Positions 48,856-60,107 of a DNA stretch of 64,000 bases are shown piece by piece. The notes under the pieces are model-generated. The model was not told where the DNA came from and searched no databases. It saw only the letters and a program-made list of their open reading frames with translations. Within the stretch, counting starts at the first letter, position 1, and each line of letters opens with the position of its first letter. The stretch is taken from assembly GCA_003952965.2 (NCBI GenBank), contig CM025853.1, positions 18,949,575 through 19,013,574 of the forward strand, in the 5' to 3' direction. The position numbers and the translations under genes are program-made. Source of the stretch: Morella rubra (taxonomy: Eukaryota > Streptophyta > Magnoliopsida > Fagales > Myricaceae).

Positions 48856-51800
48856 GCGTTCATTGCGTAGGAAGTAAGTAGGTTTATGATTCTATTTTGT
48901 GTCTGTGAACTTTGGATAGATTTAATCTTCCATTTGCTTCTTTGGATAGAGCTCGTGAGAAGCATACTGGGTTCTATTGGCTGTAGGATAATTAAAGATT
49001 TAGTTTTGAATTTCGTCATGTAGTCATGATATTGGTTTTTCGCGAAACTTTCGGATTACATGATTTTGTTTTTTGTTTATATTTCTATTCTTCTCCCTCT
49101 TTTAGAATTAATTGGATTTCGAGGATTGGTCTCTCTTTTATTATTTTTGTACGGTGTTTCTAGGCAAAAGGGAGAGTGACTGAATTTGCAATATGCGCGA
49201 GTGTATCAGCGACTCTTCTACAATTGATCCTCCAAAAATATCGTTCATGTCATTTAATCTCTCCCCTCTCTGCTATGAAAATATTTAGAAATGGCACTCT
49301 CTCTTGAGGCTACCTGTTACGGCTTGTACTACGTCCACTTTAGAGAGTGGTGATTCGAGATTACCCTGTCTGCTGTTCCAAGGCAGCTCTCTCTCCAATA
49401 TTATAGCATAAGACCCCCTCCAAGAGATACACAATCAGTCTCAATTTCGAATTCGAATCTAGTAGATGATTTAGGTCCTCCATCACATCATTCCTTTTAG
49501 GACTTTTCTTGTTGGCCTCGCTCGTGGCTCTCAGCTGATTCTGCACGCATATGCATTAGGATTGAAATTTTATTTCTATTTGAGGTGAAATATTTAATTG
49601 GCTTTAAACATTCCTTTTTGTTCCTTTCCCCCCTAAATGTGGTTAAATTTTTTTTTCCCTTCGCGTTATGCTGCCCATAATTGAGACCTAAAATGGAATT
49701 TTTACCAGTCCATATATATCTTTTATTCGTTCTAATTTGTATTACTTTTACTCTTGACTATGAGGATGTTAACATCAACTATTCAAGTATTAAACATTTG
49801 ATTTTTTTGCCGAACCTTGAGGACTCAGTAAAATCTATGGACCTGTGCTAAAAATTTGGTCATCTAATAAATAACTACAAAATAATCTCTACCACATTAA
49901 ATTATTATTTATTTTTACTATAATAAATATAAAAACATTTATTTAAATCATCTTTCTTTTTATTTTTCATATACTGTATACTATTCGCTAACTGCGTCTT
50001 GGTGAGACGTAGTGCAATTACTGTGAAATAAGTGGAATGATCAATTGTACTGGGCAGAGAAACTAGTTCCATTTATTATTATATTATGCAAGAGTGGAAT
50101 TATCTTTTAATAATCTTTTTTGTTAATCTAGTTATTATTCACATTTGTGTGAGTGTAGGTTTAGTAATTTTGTCCACTTAAAAATCAAATTTAAGATGAT
50201 AATCCTCACTTACCTTTTGCGTTTATATTTGTGTTTTTCGTGTTGCATCTTCTGTTATTTTGTGCTGGCCATGAAGGGAGGATACGTCTCAATGTTCTTA
50301 ATCTTTGAACAATCTACATTAATGAAAATTAACTAGCTTGCCAATACTCTTGATCATTTTTGACCATATGCTTAAGTCAGATCTGGTCGGTGACTTCCTA
50401 TCAATTTGGTGAACTGATTCTCTACATCTGCTCGGCTAAGCACATATCATATGATTCCTTCATTACCATAGAATAAGTCCCAACGAGGTGTGCAATGCAA
50501 ACCTCATTTACGGTCGGAGTCTGAACCTATGTCGAAACAATTAAACGTACGAATACAAAAAATCAAACATTGCTTCTATTATTGCTTAGTGCTCTTCACG
50601 CTATCTAACAAATATGATCCAAACAGGCGAGGAAACTTTTGTTGTGCTGAGTTATAGACTAAACAATGGTCCTCCGATTAATAGTGAGTAACAAGCAAAC
50701 GCTGAGGGACATATACACATGTACAGAGAGGAGGAGTCTATGAATACTCATCGAGGTAAACATCCATGATATAGAATTCTCGAACTCAGTCGAGTTGGCT
50801 ATTTTGGAGTAGGCTAGAAGTAGAATTCGTGCAATAAATAGGGCGAATTTTTACTACACTCTCTGAGAGTTAAGTTTATAATGTTGTAGCTAGATAGTGT
50901 AATGTGCGTAGCTTATGTTAGTGATCTGAACGAGAAGTGAGAAAGTTGGTACCGTTTGGCGTGGTAGAGAGAGATTTGCCAAGGACTCATTGAGTTAGAG
51001 GGTGGTAGAGAATAGATATTGAAGATGTGAGAAGTTTCAAACATGCCAATGCGAATTTGCATGGATACAGTCTCGGGACAAGTTTGATTACATACTACGT
51101 CCAACAATCATTAGCCAACCATATTTCTGATATCTCCAGTTGACACACTTAATAATAATAAATATGAGCTAGAATTTGTATGCCGTAGTCTCGGGTGGCA
51201 GAAGAGCGCGCGAAAAAGACCCTCTCGGACACAATTGGTTACATTAGGGCTGTGAAAACAAAAATTATGTTACTTAATAGCCACGTATATCTCTCCTATG
51301 GGTGAGGAAAAAATGAATATTACAGAGAATAGCCTTTCTCTCACAATATATAAGCTCTGACGTTGCTTCAGTATTGTCATAGTATGTTATATCGATATTG
51401 TTGAATAGATGAGAGCTGGATTAATATTTAAAAATTTGTGTTTAATATTTCAGAGTGGCATACCAATAGTTTTGTTTTCAAATTTCTGTGATTTAAAGTG
51501 TAGAAAGGAATCCTTCTAGCATCTCTCTCTCGAATGACATTTTATTTTGTGAGAATAGTGAAATGTTGACAGCGTGAACGAGGGATGACTGCGGAGTAAA
51601 TTATTACTTCGCATCGACTCTAATTGTTATCATACATATTAAACTCTGTAACACAACTAATAGATGAAATATTCTCAACAAAATTCTATGAGATCTCGAA
51701 ACTTTTATCTTTTCAGCTTTAAAAAGGTAGCGAGACATATATGAAGTAAAGTAATGCGTGGTTGTGATTTTGTCTCGTTGCGTCCGAATAGATTTGTTGG

Positions 51801-54055
51801 CTATTATGATAAAAATTTTGATGTTTTAAGGAAAGTAAAAGTATTTTAACATAATCTCACCATAGAATAACAAAAGCTCATATTAAGTAAAATAGTAATT
51901 AAAACAATACATATAAAAGTATAAAACGTGTTCATGTCAAAAAATAATGCTACCTCTTGCTTTGTGTTAAATCTTCATATCCTCAAAAGTGCAAAATTTA
52001 CAATTTTTACTTATTTTCAACCAAATTTCAAATTTTCTTGCCTTCATTCTGTCAACATGCTGATGAATAAGAAACGTAAAATATATATTAAGAGACATGA
52101 CATAATTGTGTGTTGAATTTGATCCATAGATCTTATATCTTTCAGTTTAGTTTGGTATTTTCCTCCAAACCTCGACAAACTGATCCGTCAATCCATTTCT
52201 GCAAAAATCTTTTTTCTTTAGTGTGTTATACCACCGAAAAACCCAAAGCTTATTACAGGGAATCTTCTTCACGATGAAAGAGAGATAAGTGCTCGCACGG
52301 TGAGCCTTAAGCCAAAAAGTGCACAAAGACAGTATACTGGACCTATTTTGGTAGCGTGTAGTGTGTAGCATGCGTGTACCCGTAGTTCAAAATACACTCA
52401 TGAGTCGATTCTTCCGTGTTTCCTTGTTATCACACTTGATGTTTGTGATCCTACAGTTTTAATGTGCGATCCTATACCCATGGACGTACAAACAACCTAA
52501 ACACCAGAGGATACTACTTAACGAGGCGCCAGTGAAGCTGATGAGTGGAGACGTCGAGTTGGCACCTTCCTCCATCTGGGAGTTGCTAGATTGCCAAGTG
52601 GAGTGTCGGTGGTCAGCAGGATCCCCTCCGTCACGCGCATTCGTGAGAAAGGTCCTGCAATTATAACCAGGTTTGACCAACTTCGTTACTGTAGAATCAT
52701 AATATAAAGTAAAGAGGATGGTTCCCAGCTTGTGAGATAAGATCTCAAACGTCATTGTATACTCCACTCGCTACCAATGTACGTCTAAGGACGAGTATCT
52801 AAAACATATCACCTATAGTGCAGCTCCTCGTGTTATGCCCACTTCTCAACCACTCGGCCTACGTGAGACACTCGAACATCACATCCACCGACTAATTCCT
52901 CAGAGATCACGTACTCGACCGTCTTCTCGAGATTATAGACCTGCTTTGTAAATCAGTGTTGGCTAGTGAGTGAGTTCATATTCATACAACTATTGTGTAT
53001 ATAGCTCTCAAAAAACTCCTCAACGTTTTGCATTAAGACTAATCAGATGGGTCTATAGAGGACAGTGATACTCAAAGCCGTATCGTTGAGTTGCATGAAA
53101 GAGGTATATGTCTCCAGGAACATCAATTCGCTGAGATGAGATATTGAGGAAAAATGAAAAAATTAACCAGTAAAGATAGTTTTCCCACCTGAGTGTTGCT
53201 AGACAGCTCATAGTTTGGATCTCGAGTCGCTCGAGGCTTCCGTGTGACTTGTGCTTTGGCGCTAGTTGTGTATCTAGATACAAAGACTCTAATTTGGATA
53301 TAATTTTATACATCTATTTGATGTATAGAGCCTTTATATAATGCTTTATAATAGGGGTGCTATTCTGAGAAGATCTACTGCCATCGGCAGGAGAAAGCCA
53401 TCGTGAGTATCACATGTAAGCCCTCGGTACTCGACGAGTCTTAAATGTTGAGAACCAGAGTTGGATGGGCTCACATGTGTGCGTGTACAAGTATTATTAT
53501 GTACTTCAATAAAAAGTCTTCACTATATGGAACTTCGAGTAATTACGTACTCTGAGGAGCGTTTATACAACAAGTATAGTATCGTCCTAATCCACTCTTA
53601 AAAATCAATAGGAATCACACTTCCACACTCACTCTGAAGAGTATGGTCGTCTGTGGCTACAAATCTTCACTCTCATTTCTTTTCTTGCGCTGCTTTATCT
53701 TAAGGTTTGGCTAGAAGCCTGCACTCAGTCTTCTTTGTATTTTTTTTTCCTTATCTTACTGTTTCTATATCTGGCTTCTCCATAGCCCATGAATTATGGT
53801 AAGTTTGTGATTTACATGCACTTATGCTCCTAAGAATGAGTATGAATACGAAGTATGTGCGCATATATGTTATGCACAAGTCATGGTGCTAAAATCTAGA
53901 TCTCCGTCAGCTAATTATGACGGAGCCGACAACGATTAAAGGCTACTCTACATTCACTTAAAATTATCTACATTTAATCAATATAAGAGACCTTCGGGCT
54001 TGCAAAATTACATGTGGGCCATTTGTCTGGTGTATTATTTTTTGTCTTTTTCTGT
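48856..54055. other. Anomalous block, second part: no recognisable gene
   Basis: Similar texture to 37.9-46.9 kb. No domain recognised in any frame, no RNA gene, no clear transposon ends. The sequence becomes readable again at about 54.06 kb, where copia reverse-transcriptase-side coding appears. Some of this stretch may hold the lost upstream part of that copia element. Confidence 0.45.
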
Positions 54056-54059
54056 TTTT

Positions 54060-54548
54060 TTCTTTATTGATATCAGATTTGCTTATGTCAACGCAAGTAA
54101 ACTCTTGATGTTCTGGATGATAGTGGTTTTTCTGGTTCAAAGCCGCTTAGTATCCCTCTTGCTCAGAATGTGAAGTTGGATTCTACTTCAAGTGATCTTC
54201 TTCCAGATCTGAGTGTTTATAGGAGATTAGTTGGTTGTCTGCTTTATTTGATTATTACTAGACCTGATGTTTCCTTTGAGGTTCAGCATCTGAGTTAGTT
54301 CCTTGACAAGCCATGATAGCCACATCTTCAAGCTGTTCACAGAATTCTTCGATACCTCAAAGCCACACTTGGCCAAGGCTTGTTCTTTTCTTCCACATCA
54401 GATCTATATCTCAAGGCATTTTGCGACTCAAACTGGGCTACTTGTCCTGATACAAGAGGACATGTTACAGGTTATTGTGTGTTTCTTGGCACTCCCTGCT
54501 CCTCAATTCCATCTCCTTTTATTCAAGATGGGCCACACTTCTTCTTGA
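54060..54548 (+). pseudogene. Ty1/copia pol fragment (RT end to RNase H)
   Basis: Translated pieces in shifting frames show copia landmarks: SVYRRLVGCLLYLIITRPD, then [16 protein letters not shown] and [20 protein letters not shown]. Stops and frame changes occur around 54297-54320, and the RNase H domain stops before its usual end. The element is dead. It is followed directly by a polypurine tract and a probable 3' LTR. Confidence 0.8.
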
Positions 54549-54555
54549 GGGGGCG

Positions 54556-54799
54556 TGTAGAAACTGACACGTCAGCAGCGTCACATCGGCAAAATCATTC
54601 ATGTTAGCTTAGTTAGTTAGCAAATATGTTATGATTAAGTTATGTAAACCGATTCAGTTCTTGCTGTACATTCTTTTTATATATGATAGATTGTAATAGT
54701 CTTAGAGCAAGTTAATACAAATTCATTTCAACACACTTGTCTTCTCTCTCTTCCTCTCATTCTCTCTTCTCTTCTGCATTCTATTTTCTTAACTTTACA
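54556..54799 (+). repeat. Probable 3' LTR of the copia fragment
   Basis: A purine tract (TTGAGGGGGCG) is followed by TGTAGAAACTGACACG at 54556; the block ends CTTAACTTTACA at 54799, so it is bounded by TG and CA. It contains a TATA-like TTTTTATATATGATAG and a CT-rich 3' part. Size about 244 bp. The matching 5' LTR is not seen in the window. Confidence 0.6.
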
Positions 54800-55143
54800 A
54801 TTTGGACATAAAATTGGAAACCAACAATAATGCCCTTGGGATGGGGAATGATGATACCCATGGGAGTATGCGATTTCCAATTAGGCAGTTTGAGATGTCT
54901 CAACAAAGGAAAAAACGAAAATCGGCAACTTCATCAGCCTCAGCATGTACTCAAAAGGTTAAGAGAATCATCAAGGAGGAGGTACGAGAAGTAGTTGACA
55001 AAGACTACAGGTCAATAGAATGTATTGTTGCAGTACTTCAAACTGTTCCAGAAATGGATGATGAGCTCTTCTTGGAGGCATGTGAACTTTTGGAAGATGA
55101 AAGAAAGGCCAAGATGCTTGTGGCCATGGATGTCATTGCATGA
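54800..55143 (+). pseudogene. C-terminal fragment of a Myb/SANT-like protein
   Basis: An open frame running from the LTR edge to a TGA at 55141-55143. It has a basic patch (SQQRKKRKSATSSAS) and a C-terminal acidic-hydrophobic helix region (VAVLQTVPEMDDELFLEACE, then LLEDERKAKMLVAMD). This tail is typical of plant Myb/SANT-like DNA-binding-domain proteins that are often linked to Harbinger-type transposons. The N-terminal DNA-binding part is absent, replaced by the copia LTR, so the gene is truncated. A short internal ATG at 54841 could not make the DNA-binding domain. Confidence 0.6.
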
Positions 55144-55148
55144 AGGAA

Positions 55149-55799
55149 TGTTGAGAGATATAACGATAAATAAACAGCGGAATAATTCTTCTCTCTAGAT
55201 GCAAGTAAATAGAGTGCAATATTAACAATTATATGTACTGAAAAATAATCTCAAGATAATCAATCACACCAAGCCAGAACAACACAAGCAATTTTTACGT
55301 GGAAAACTTCCCCGGTGTGAGGAAGAAAAAACCACGGGACCTAGTCCAGTCAAAATCTCCACTATAAACTAAATAATGGTTACACAAAGTCTTCTCTAGT
55401 CACAACTAGAGGCTACAACTCAGATCTTCAAGATGATATCAATCTTGGCAAATACAATAGAAAAACAGAGAAAATACAACCAATTCGCGGTTACTGTTCA
55501 CGCATGAAATTTTCGAGCTCAAAATCTGATCTTCACTATTTAGATTATAGCTCCTTGTGTCGTGAACATCTTCTCAAATTTCAGCTCGATCGGACTACAG
55601 AAGAAATGAGGGGGATCTTCCTTTGATTTGATGAAACCTGAGAGTGAAAGAGAACAGTTACCTCTTTCTTTTTTTCCTCTTTTTTTTTTACATCCGTAAA
55701 ACTTTTCCTTAAGTTTTATAATTAAAATCCTAATGGGCTTTGGGCCTTATTAAAGACCCACATTGGGGTTTCCTTCACATAGAAGGAATTAACCCAACA
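55149..55799 (-). repeat. Probable solo LTR (copia type), minus orientation
   Basis: Bounded by TGTTGAGAGATATAAC at 55149 and ATTAACCCAACA at 55799; on the minus strand it starts TGTTGGGTTAAT and ends CTCTCAACA, so TG...CA with a 5-bp inverted end. Internally, CAATTTTTACGTGGAAAACT and AAAAAACCACGGGAC are words seen in many plant copia LTRs. The flanks AGGAA and AGTGG do not form a clear duplication. No coding sequence of the element remains beside it. Confidence 0.65.
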
Positions 55800-56464
55800 A
55801 GTGGTTGCTAAAAAAGCTTCGAAGGTAGGTCTATTTGACTGTGTCAGGCCAATAGAATGTATTGTTGCAGCTTTGTCTTTGTAAATAACTCCAAATACTT
55901 AGTGTAAACGCTTCTTTTCTCCATGTAATTTCCAACATGATTTTCTTGCTGAAAGCAAAATCACTTACTCAAATGTTCCAGTCTTTGGTTCGGAAATCAG
56001 CTTGGTTCAAATGGCGATGGTCACTGCCACGACCCATTTTATCAACTGGGAATCTGCAAGCCTCCTGGGGGCTTGAGACAGTGTGGACAGATATAGGACA
56101 AAAGCATTAACACAAAGCCAAGTTTATGGCTACTGCCTACTGACATGTTTTCTAATGATAAAAATTTCCCGATACAAAAATAAATGCATCTCTTGTTTAG
56201 CACACGATATAAAACTAAAAGCTTGATAAAGTTCCTTTATTCGAGGTACATGCACTGTGATGTACCAAGTTTCTAGACCACTTCGAGGATCCTCCAGAAA
56301 ATTCTGTGTTTGTTTTGGCGTAAAGCATGTTCAGGGAAAAAGTTTTCATGCTACAGGTTCAATGTGTCGGCCAAGCAATGAAGAATAAATAATTTTCCTC
56401 TAGAATGTTTTCCACTAAAAATATTTTCCTCTGTTCTGAATTTTCCTTCCAAACAAACACAGCC
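55800..56464. other. Repeat debris, no gene
   Basis: Begins with GTGGTTGCTAAAAAAGC and contains a 21-bp exact match (55850-55870) to the Myb/SANT-like fragment at 55013-55033. The rest is AT-rich without a recognisable gene. Confidence 0.45.
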
Positions 56465-56550
56465 ACTACCAAATACTAATAACTGCTGGAATCCACTAAG
56501 CCACAAGTCCCCACAATAACCGCAACAGCGTTTACCCAGTCCGTCGCTTA
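56465..56550. repeat. Dispersed repeat, copy 2
   Basis: Partner of 48771-48855. It lies within a minus-strand open frame (56351-56692) that I do not regard as a gene because its residues derive from repeat sequence, including TGGAAAACATTCTAGAGG-type words. Confidence 0.6.
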
Positions 56551-56789
56551 ACTTCCATCTAAAGTAGAGGGCCAATAACCCGAATTGGACTTCTTCCACT
56601 ACTTGACATTTTAAGCCCAGTACACCCAGGACGGCCCAGCCCAGTTGGCTGACCCGAGCACATGACAACACCTCGCCTAGCTCTTTCGTCAAGTAGAGTC
56701 TTCATGTCATTGAATCGCTGGGATAGGAGGTTGTGTTGAGGTATTGAAATACTTGTTTAGCCGAGTACGTCATTCCATGTGACAGTCTT

Positions 56790-57030
56790 TTTCTTTTTTT
56801 TTTTCATTAAAGCTACTAGGAGTGCAGCGAGGGCACCATACTCCTTGATAAATCGCCTATAGTAACCTGTTAATCCTGAGAATCCTCGCAAAGATTTTTT
56901 TAAGGAATTAGGTAGAGGCCAATTTATCATAGATAGCAGTGATTTTAGATGTGTCGGTCTTAACTTCTTATTTGGAGATGAGATGACCCAAGTAGCCTAT
57001 CTCTTTGACTCCAAATTTACACTTGGATGT
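56790..57030 (-). pseudogene. Ty3/gypsy pol fragment (RT to RNase H junction)
   Basis: On the minus strand, pieces read SKCKFGVKEIGYLGHLIS and then, after a stop and a frame change, SLRGFSGLTGYYRRFIKEYG. These are the conserved words following the Ty3/gypsy reverse-transcriptase active site (YLGH and LTGYYRRF). The fragment is about 240 bp with in-frame stops and no neighbouring LTR. Confidence 0.8.
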
Positions 57031-57282
57031 AAAATTATTATTTTACTTAAAAAATTTATTCATTGAAACATTTTTGGAAAAAAATTTCTTTTTTAGTGTT
57101 TGGTTATTCTTTTAAAAAATTTTGAAAAATTAAATTTATGCGTTTTTCCCTTTTTTCGAATTTGTCATTATGATTTATTTATTTTATTTTTAAGTCCCTA
57201 AATCTTTGATCTAGTGACTAATAAATCATTTCGTCACTGGCAGGGTGGTTACGGGGCGGGCAGAGGCCATATCCAAAATTTT

Positions 57283-57445
57283 AAAAAATCCCAACACCCA
57301 CCTCTAAAAGGGAAATTTTTATCATTAAATTTTTTTGCCTCCCCTAAATTTCAAAAAATCCCAACACCCATCTCAAAAACTGAATTTTTTTTTTCATTTT
57401 AAATTACATTTTTGCCCCTCATAAACTCCAAAAAATCCCAGCAAA
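57283..57445. repeat. 70-bp tandem repeat
   Basis: AAAAAATCCCAACACCCA at 57283-57300 recurs at 57353-57370, each followed by CCTCT/ATCTC and AAA-rich sequence; a weaker third unit (AAAAAATCCCAGCAA) is near 57430. Confidence 0.75.
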
Positions 57446-59107
57446 TCCTATGTTAGGCAATCTTTAGGAAATTAGCTTTATTTATAACAAATATTTTTAC
57501 ACCCTAATAAGATAATAAACAAGAATTTTATCTCTCTTTAAATTTAAAACTAAAACATTGTGTCTTGGAGATCTCTAGCCATTCTATATCACAACCAAAT
57601 AACAATATAAATTATTTTATATTTTTTTCAAAGTTTTTGAAAGGTAAAAATTATACAATTAGACACAAAATTCTCACAAATAATATCATAAAATGATACA
57701 CTACTCAATGATTTTATCTTATCTTTATCTCTTCAACCTCTCATTATATTTACTATAATTCCTTTTATCCTTAATTTTATGGATTTTTTTTTTATCACTA
57801 GTGACATAGTCCCTAGGTCAATAGATATGTTCAAATTTTTAAAATAAATTTTGGGTTAATTAAAATTTCCCTCCTCGAACTATCACTCATTCTCAAATAA
57901 CCTCACAAACTTTAACTCGTTGCAACTCATCCCCACAAACTATACTTCTCATTGCGATTTCATCCCCCAACCTGCTGAAGTTGTTATATCGAAGATTTCT
58001 ATCCCATGTAACAAACACGTGATCCTTTTCCTTACGTGAAAAGACAAATTTCCCTCGTTTGAGTCTTCCCTAGTCTTATACAATACTTTTAGGCAATTCA
58101 TAGAGCCAAAAAAATAATATGTAGTTAACTGATTTTTTTATTTTTTTATTTTACAAATAGATGACTCACATAGAATCGAGTTGGTTAAATTTGTATTTTT
58201 ATTTCTTAGGGCGAGTGTTGAGTTTTTTTGTAGGATTTGTATCCTACTTTTATTTTTACAATCCAAACATCACAAATACACGTATTTTAATACAACACTT
58301 TATTAACTTTTTTACACACACTAATTCCTTTTAACAACTTCTGCACGCACACCAAATAAAACATTAACATCACCTAAATAATTCACACATGAACAAACGA
58401 ACATCACCCTAAACTAGAATGACCTTGTAAGGGTCCCAGCACAACAGCTCGTAAGGGTCTTACCCAGAACGAACGGTGCATGGTGTCCTCTTACGAGATA
58501 GAGGGCTCAACAGAAAACACCCCAAGCCCGATTCTCGAAAAAACTCAGGACAACAACACAAGCCACACGGAGAACTATAGGCGCATATGAACTGGAGTGT
58601 AGAACAAGGGCTGAACAAAACCTATCTAGATGAGGAAACTGTGACTCACAACAGAAGAGCAAAAATTCGCTTGGCCAAACAGATAGGAGGAAAGATATAG
58701 TGTGAGGGGCAAGTGCTCAGAACGAGATTAAACCAGAAAGGTAGTTCAAAGATCCATGGCGCTCGTGGTGGGTGGCTAGTCGTTGTGAGGAGAGATCATG
58801 TAGACCAGATGATTGATGTAGTTGTGACTGGGAAAAATTGCTTGAAATTGGGTCAGACGTCACAACGACATCTTATAGGATAGCTCTGCTGATTGGCTGA
58901 CAATGGATCTTAAAGAATGTCGATCGTTGCTCTAGCTGAGAGAGAAGTCTACTGCCTTTAATGTGAAAATGTCTTATTCATACCAGTAAGCAAGAATTAT
59001 GGATAAAACGAACAAACCACTGTGATATATTAATTATGATTATAAGACAAGTTCAAACGGTTTGCTGTAGTATTCCTGAGTGTGTGGGTGGGAAATGGGA
59101 GGCGGAA
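57446..59107. other. AT-rich repeat-like DNA left of the assembly gap
   Basis: No gene recognised. 57.85-58.08 kb has pyrimidine-rich text (CAACTCATCCCCACAAACTA, TTTCATCCCCCAACCTGC) like common dispersed plant repeats. 58.4-59.1 kb has two GTAAGGGTC words (about 58430 and 58453) and no domain in any frame. Confidence 0.45.
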
Positions 59108-60107
59108 NNNNNNNNNNNNNNNNNNNNNNNNNNNNNNNNNNNNNNNNNNNNNNNNNNNNNNNNNNNNNNNNNNNNNNNNNNNNNNNNNNNNNNNNNNNNN
59201 NNNNNNNNNNNNNNNNNNNNNNNNNNNNNNNNNNNNNNNNNNNNNNNNNNNNNNNNNNNNNNNNNNNNNNNNNNNNNNNNNNNNNNNNNNNNNNNNNNNN
59301 NNNNNNNNNNNNNNNNNNNNNNNNNNNNNNNNNNNNNNNNNNNNNNNNNNNNNNNNNNNNNNNNNNNNNNNNNNNNNNNNNNNNNNNNNNNNNNNNNNNN
59401 NNNNNNNNNNNNNNNNNNNNNNNNNNNNNNNNNNNNNNNNNNNNNNNNNNNNNNNNNNNNNNNNNNNNNNNNNNNNNNNNNNNNNNNNNNNNNNNNNNNN
59501 NNNNNNNNNNNNNNNNNNNNNNNNNNNNNNNNNNNNNNNNNNNNNNNNNNNNNNNNNNNNNNNNNNNNNNNNNNNNNNNNNNNNNNNNNNNNNNNNNNNN
59601 NNNNNNNNNNNNNNNNNNNNNNNNNNNNNNNNNNNNNNNNNNNNNNNNNNNNNNNNNNNNNNNNNNNNNNNNNNNNNNNNNNNNNNNNNNNNNNNNNNNN
59701 NNNNNNNNNNNNNNNNNNNNNNNNNNNNNNNNNNNNNNNNNNNNNNNNNNNNNNNNNNNNNNNNNNNNNNNNNNNNNNNNNNNNNNNNNNNNNNNNNNNN
59801 NNNNNNNNNNNNNNNNNNNNNNNNNNNNNNNNNNNNNNNNNNNNNNNNNNNNNNNNNNNNNNNNNNNNNNNNNNNNNNNNNNNNNNNNNNNNNNNNNNNN
59901 NNNNNNNNNNNNNNNNNNNNNNNNNNNNNNNNNNNNNNNNNNNNNNNNNNNNNNNNNNNNNNNNNNNNNNNNNNNNNNNNNNNNNNNNNNNNNNNNNNNN
60001 NNNNNNNNNNNNNNNNNNNNNNNNNNNNNNNNNNNNNNNNNNNNNNNNNNNNNNNNNNNNNNNNNNNNNNNNNNNNNNNNNNNNNNNNNNNNNNNNNNNN
60101 NNNNNNN
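59108..60107. other. Assembly gap, exactly 1,000 N
   Basis: Run of N from 59108 to 60107. The round length indicates a placeholder gap, not a measured size. Anything across it, including the 5' part of the copia element to its right, is unknown. Confidence 0.99.

Noticed and set aside
56351..56692. 113-codon minus-strand open frame
   Set aside because: Its sequence is the dispersed repeat shared with 48.8 kb and foldback-type words; no gene family recognised.
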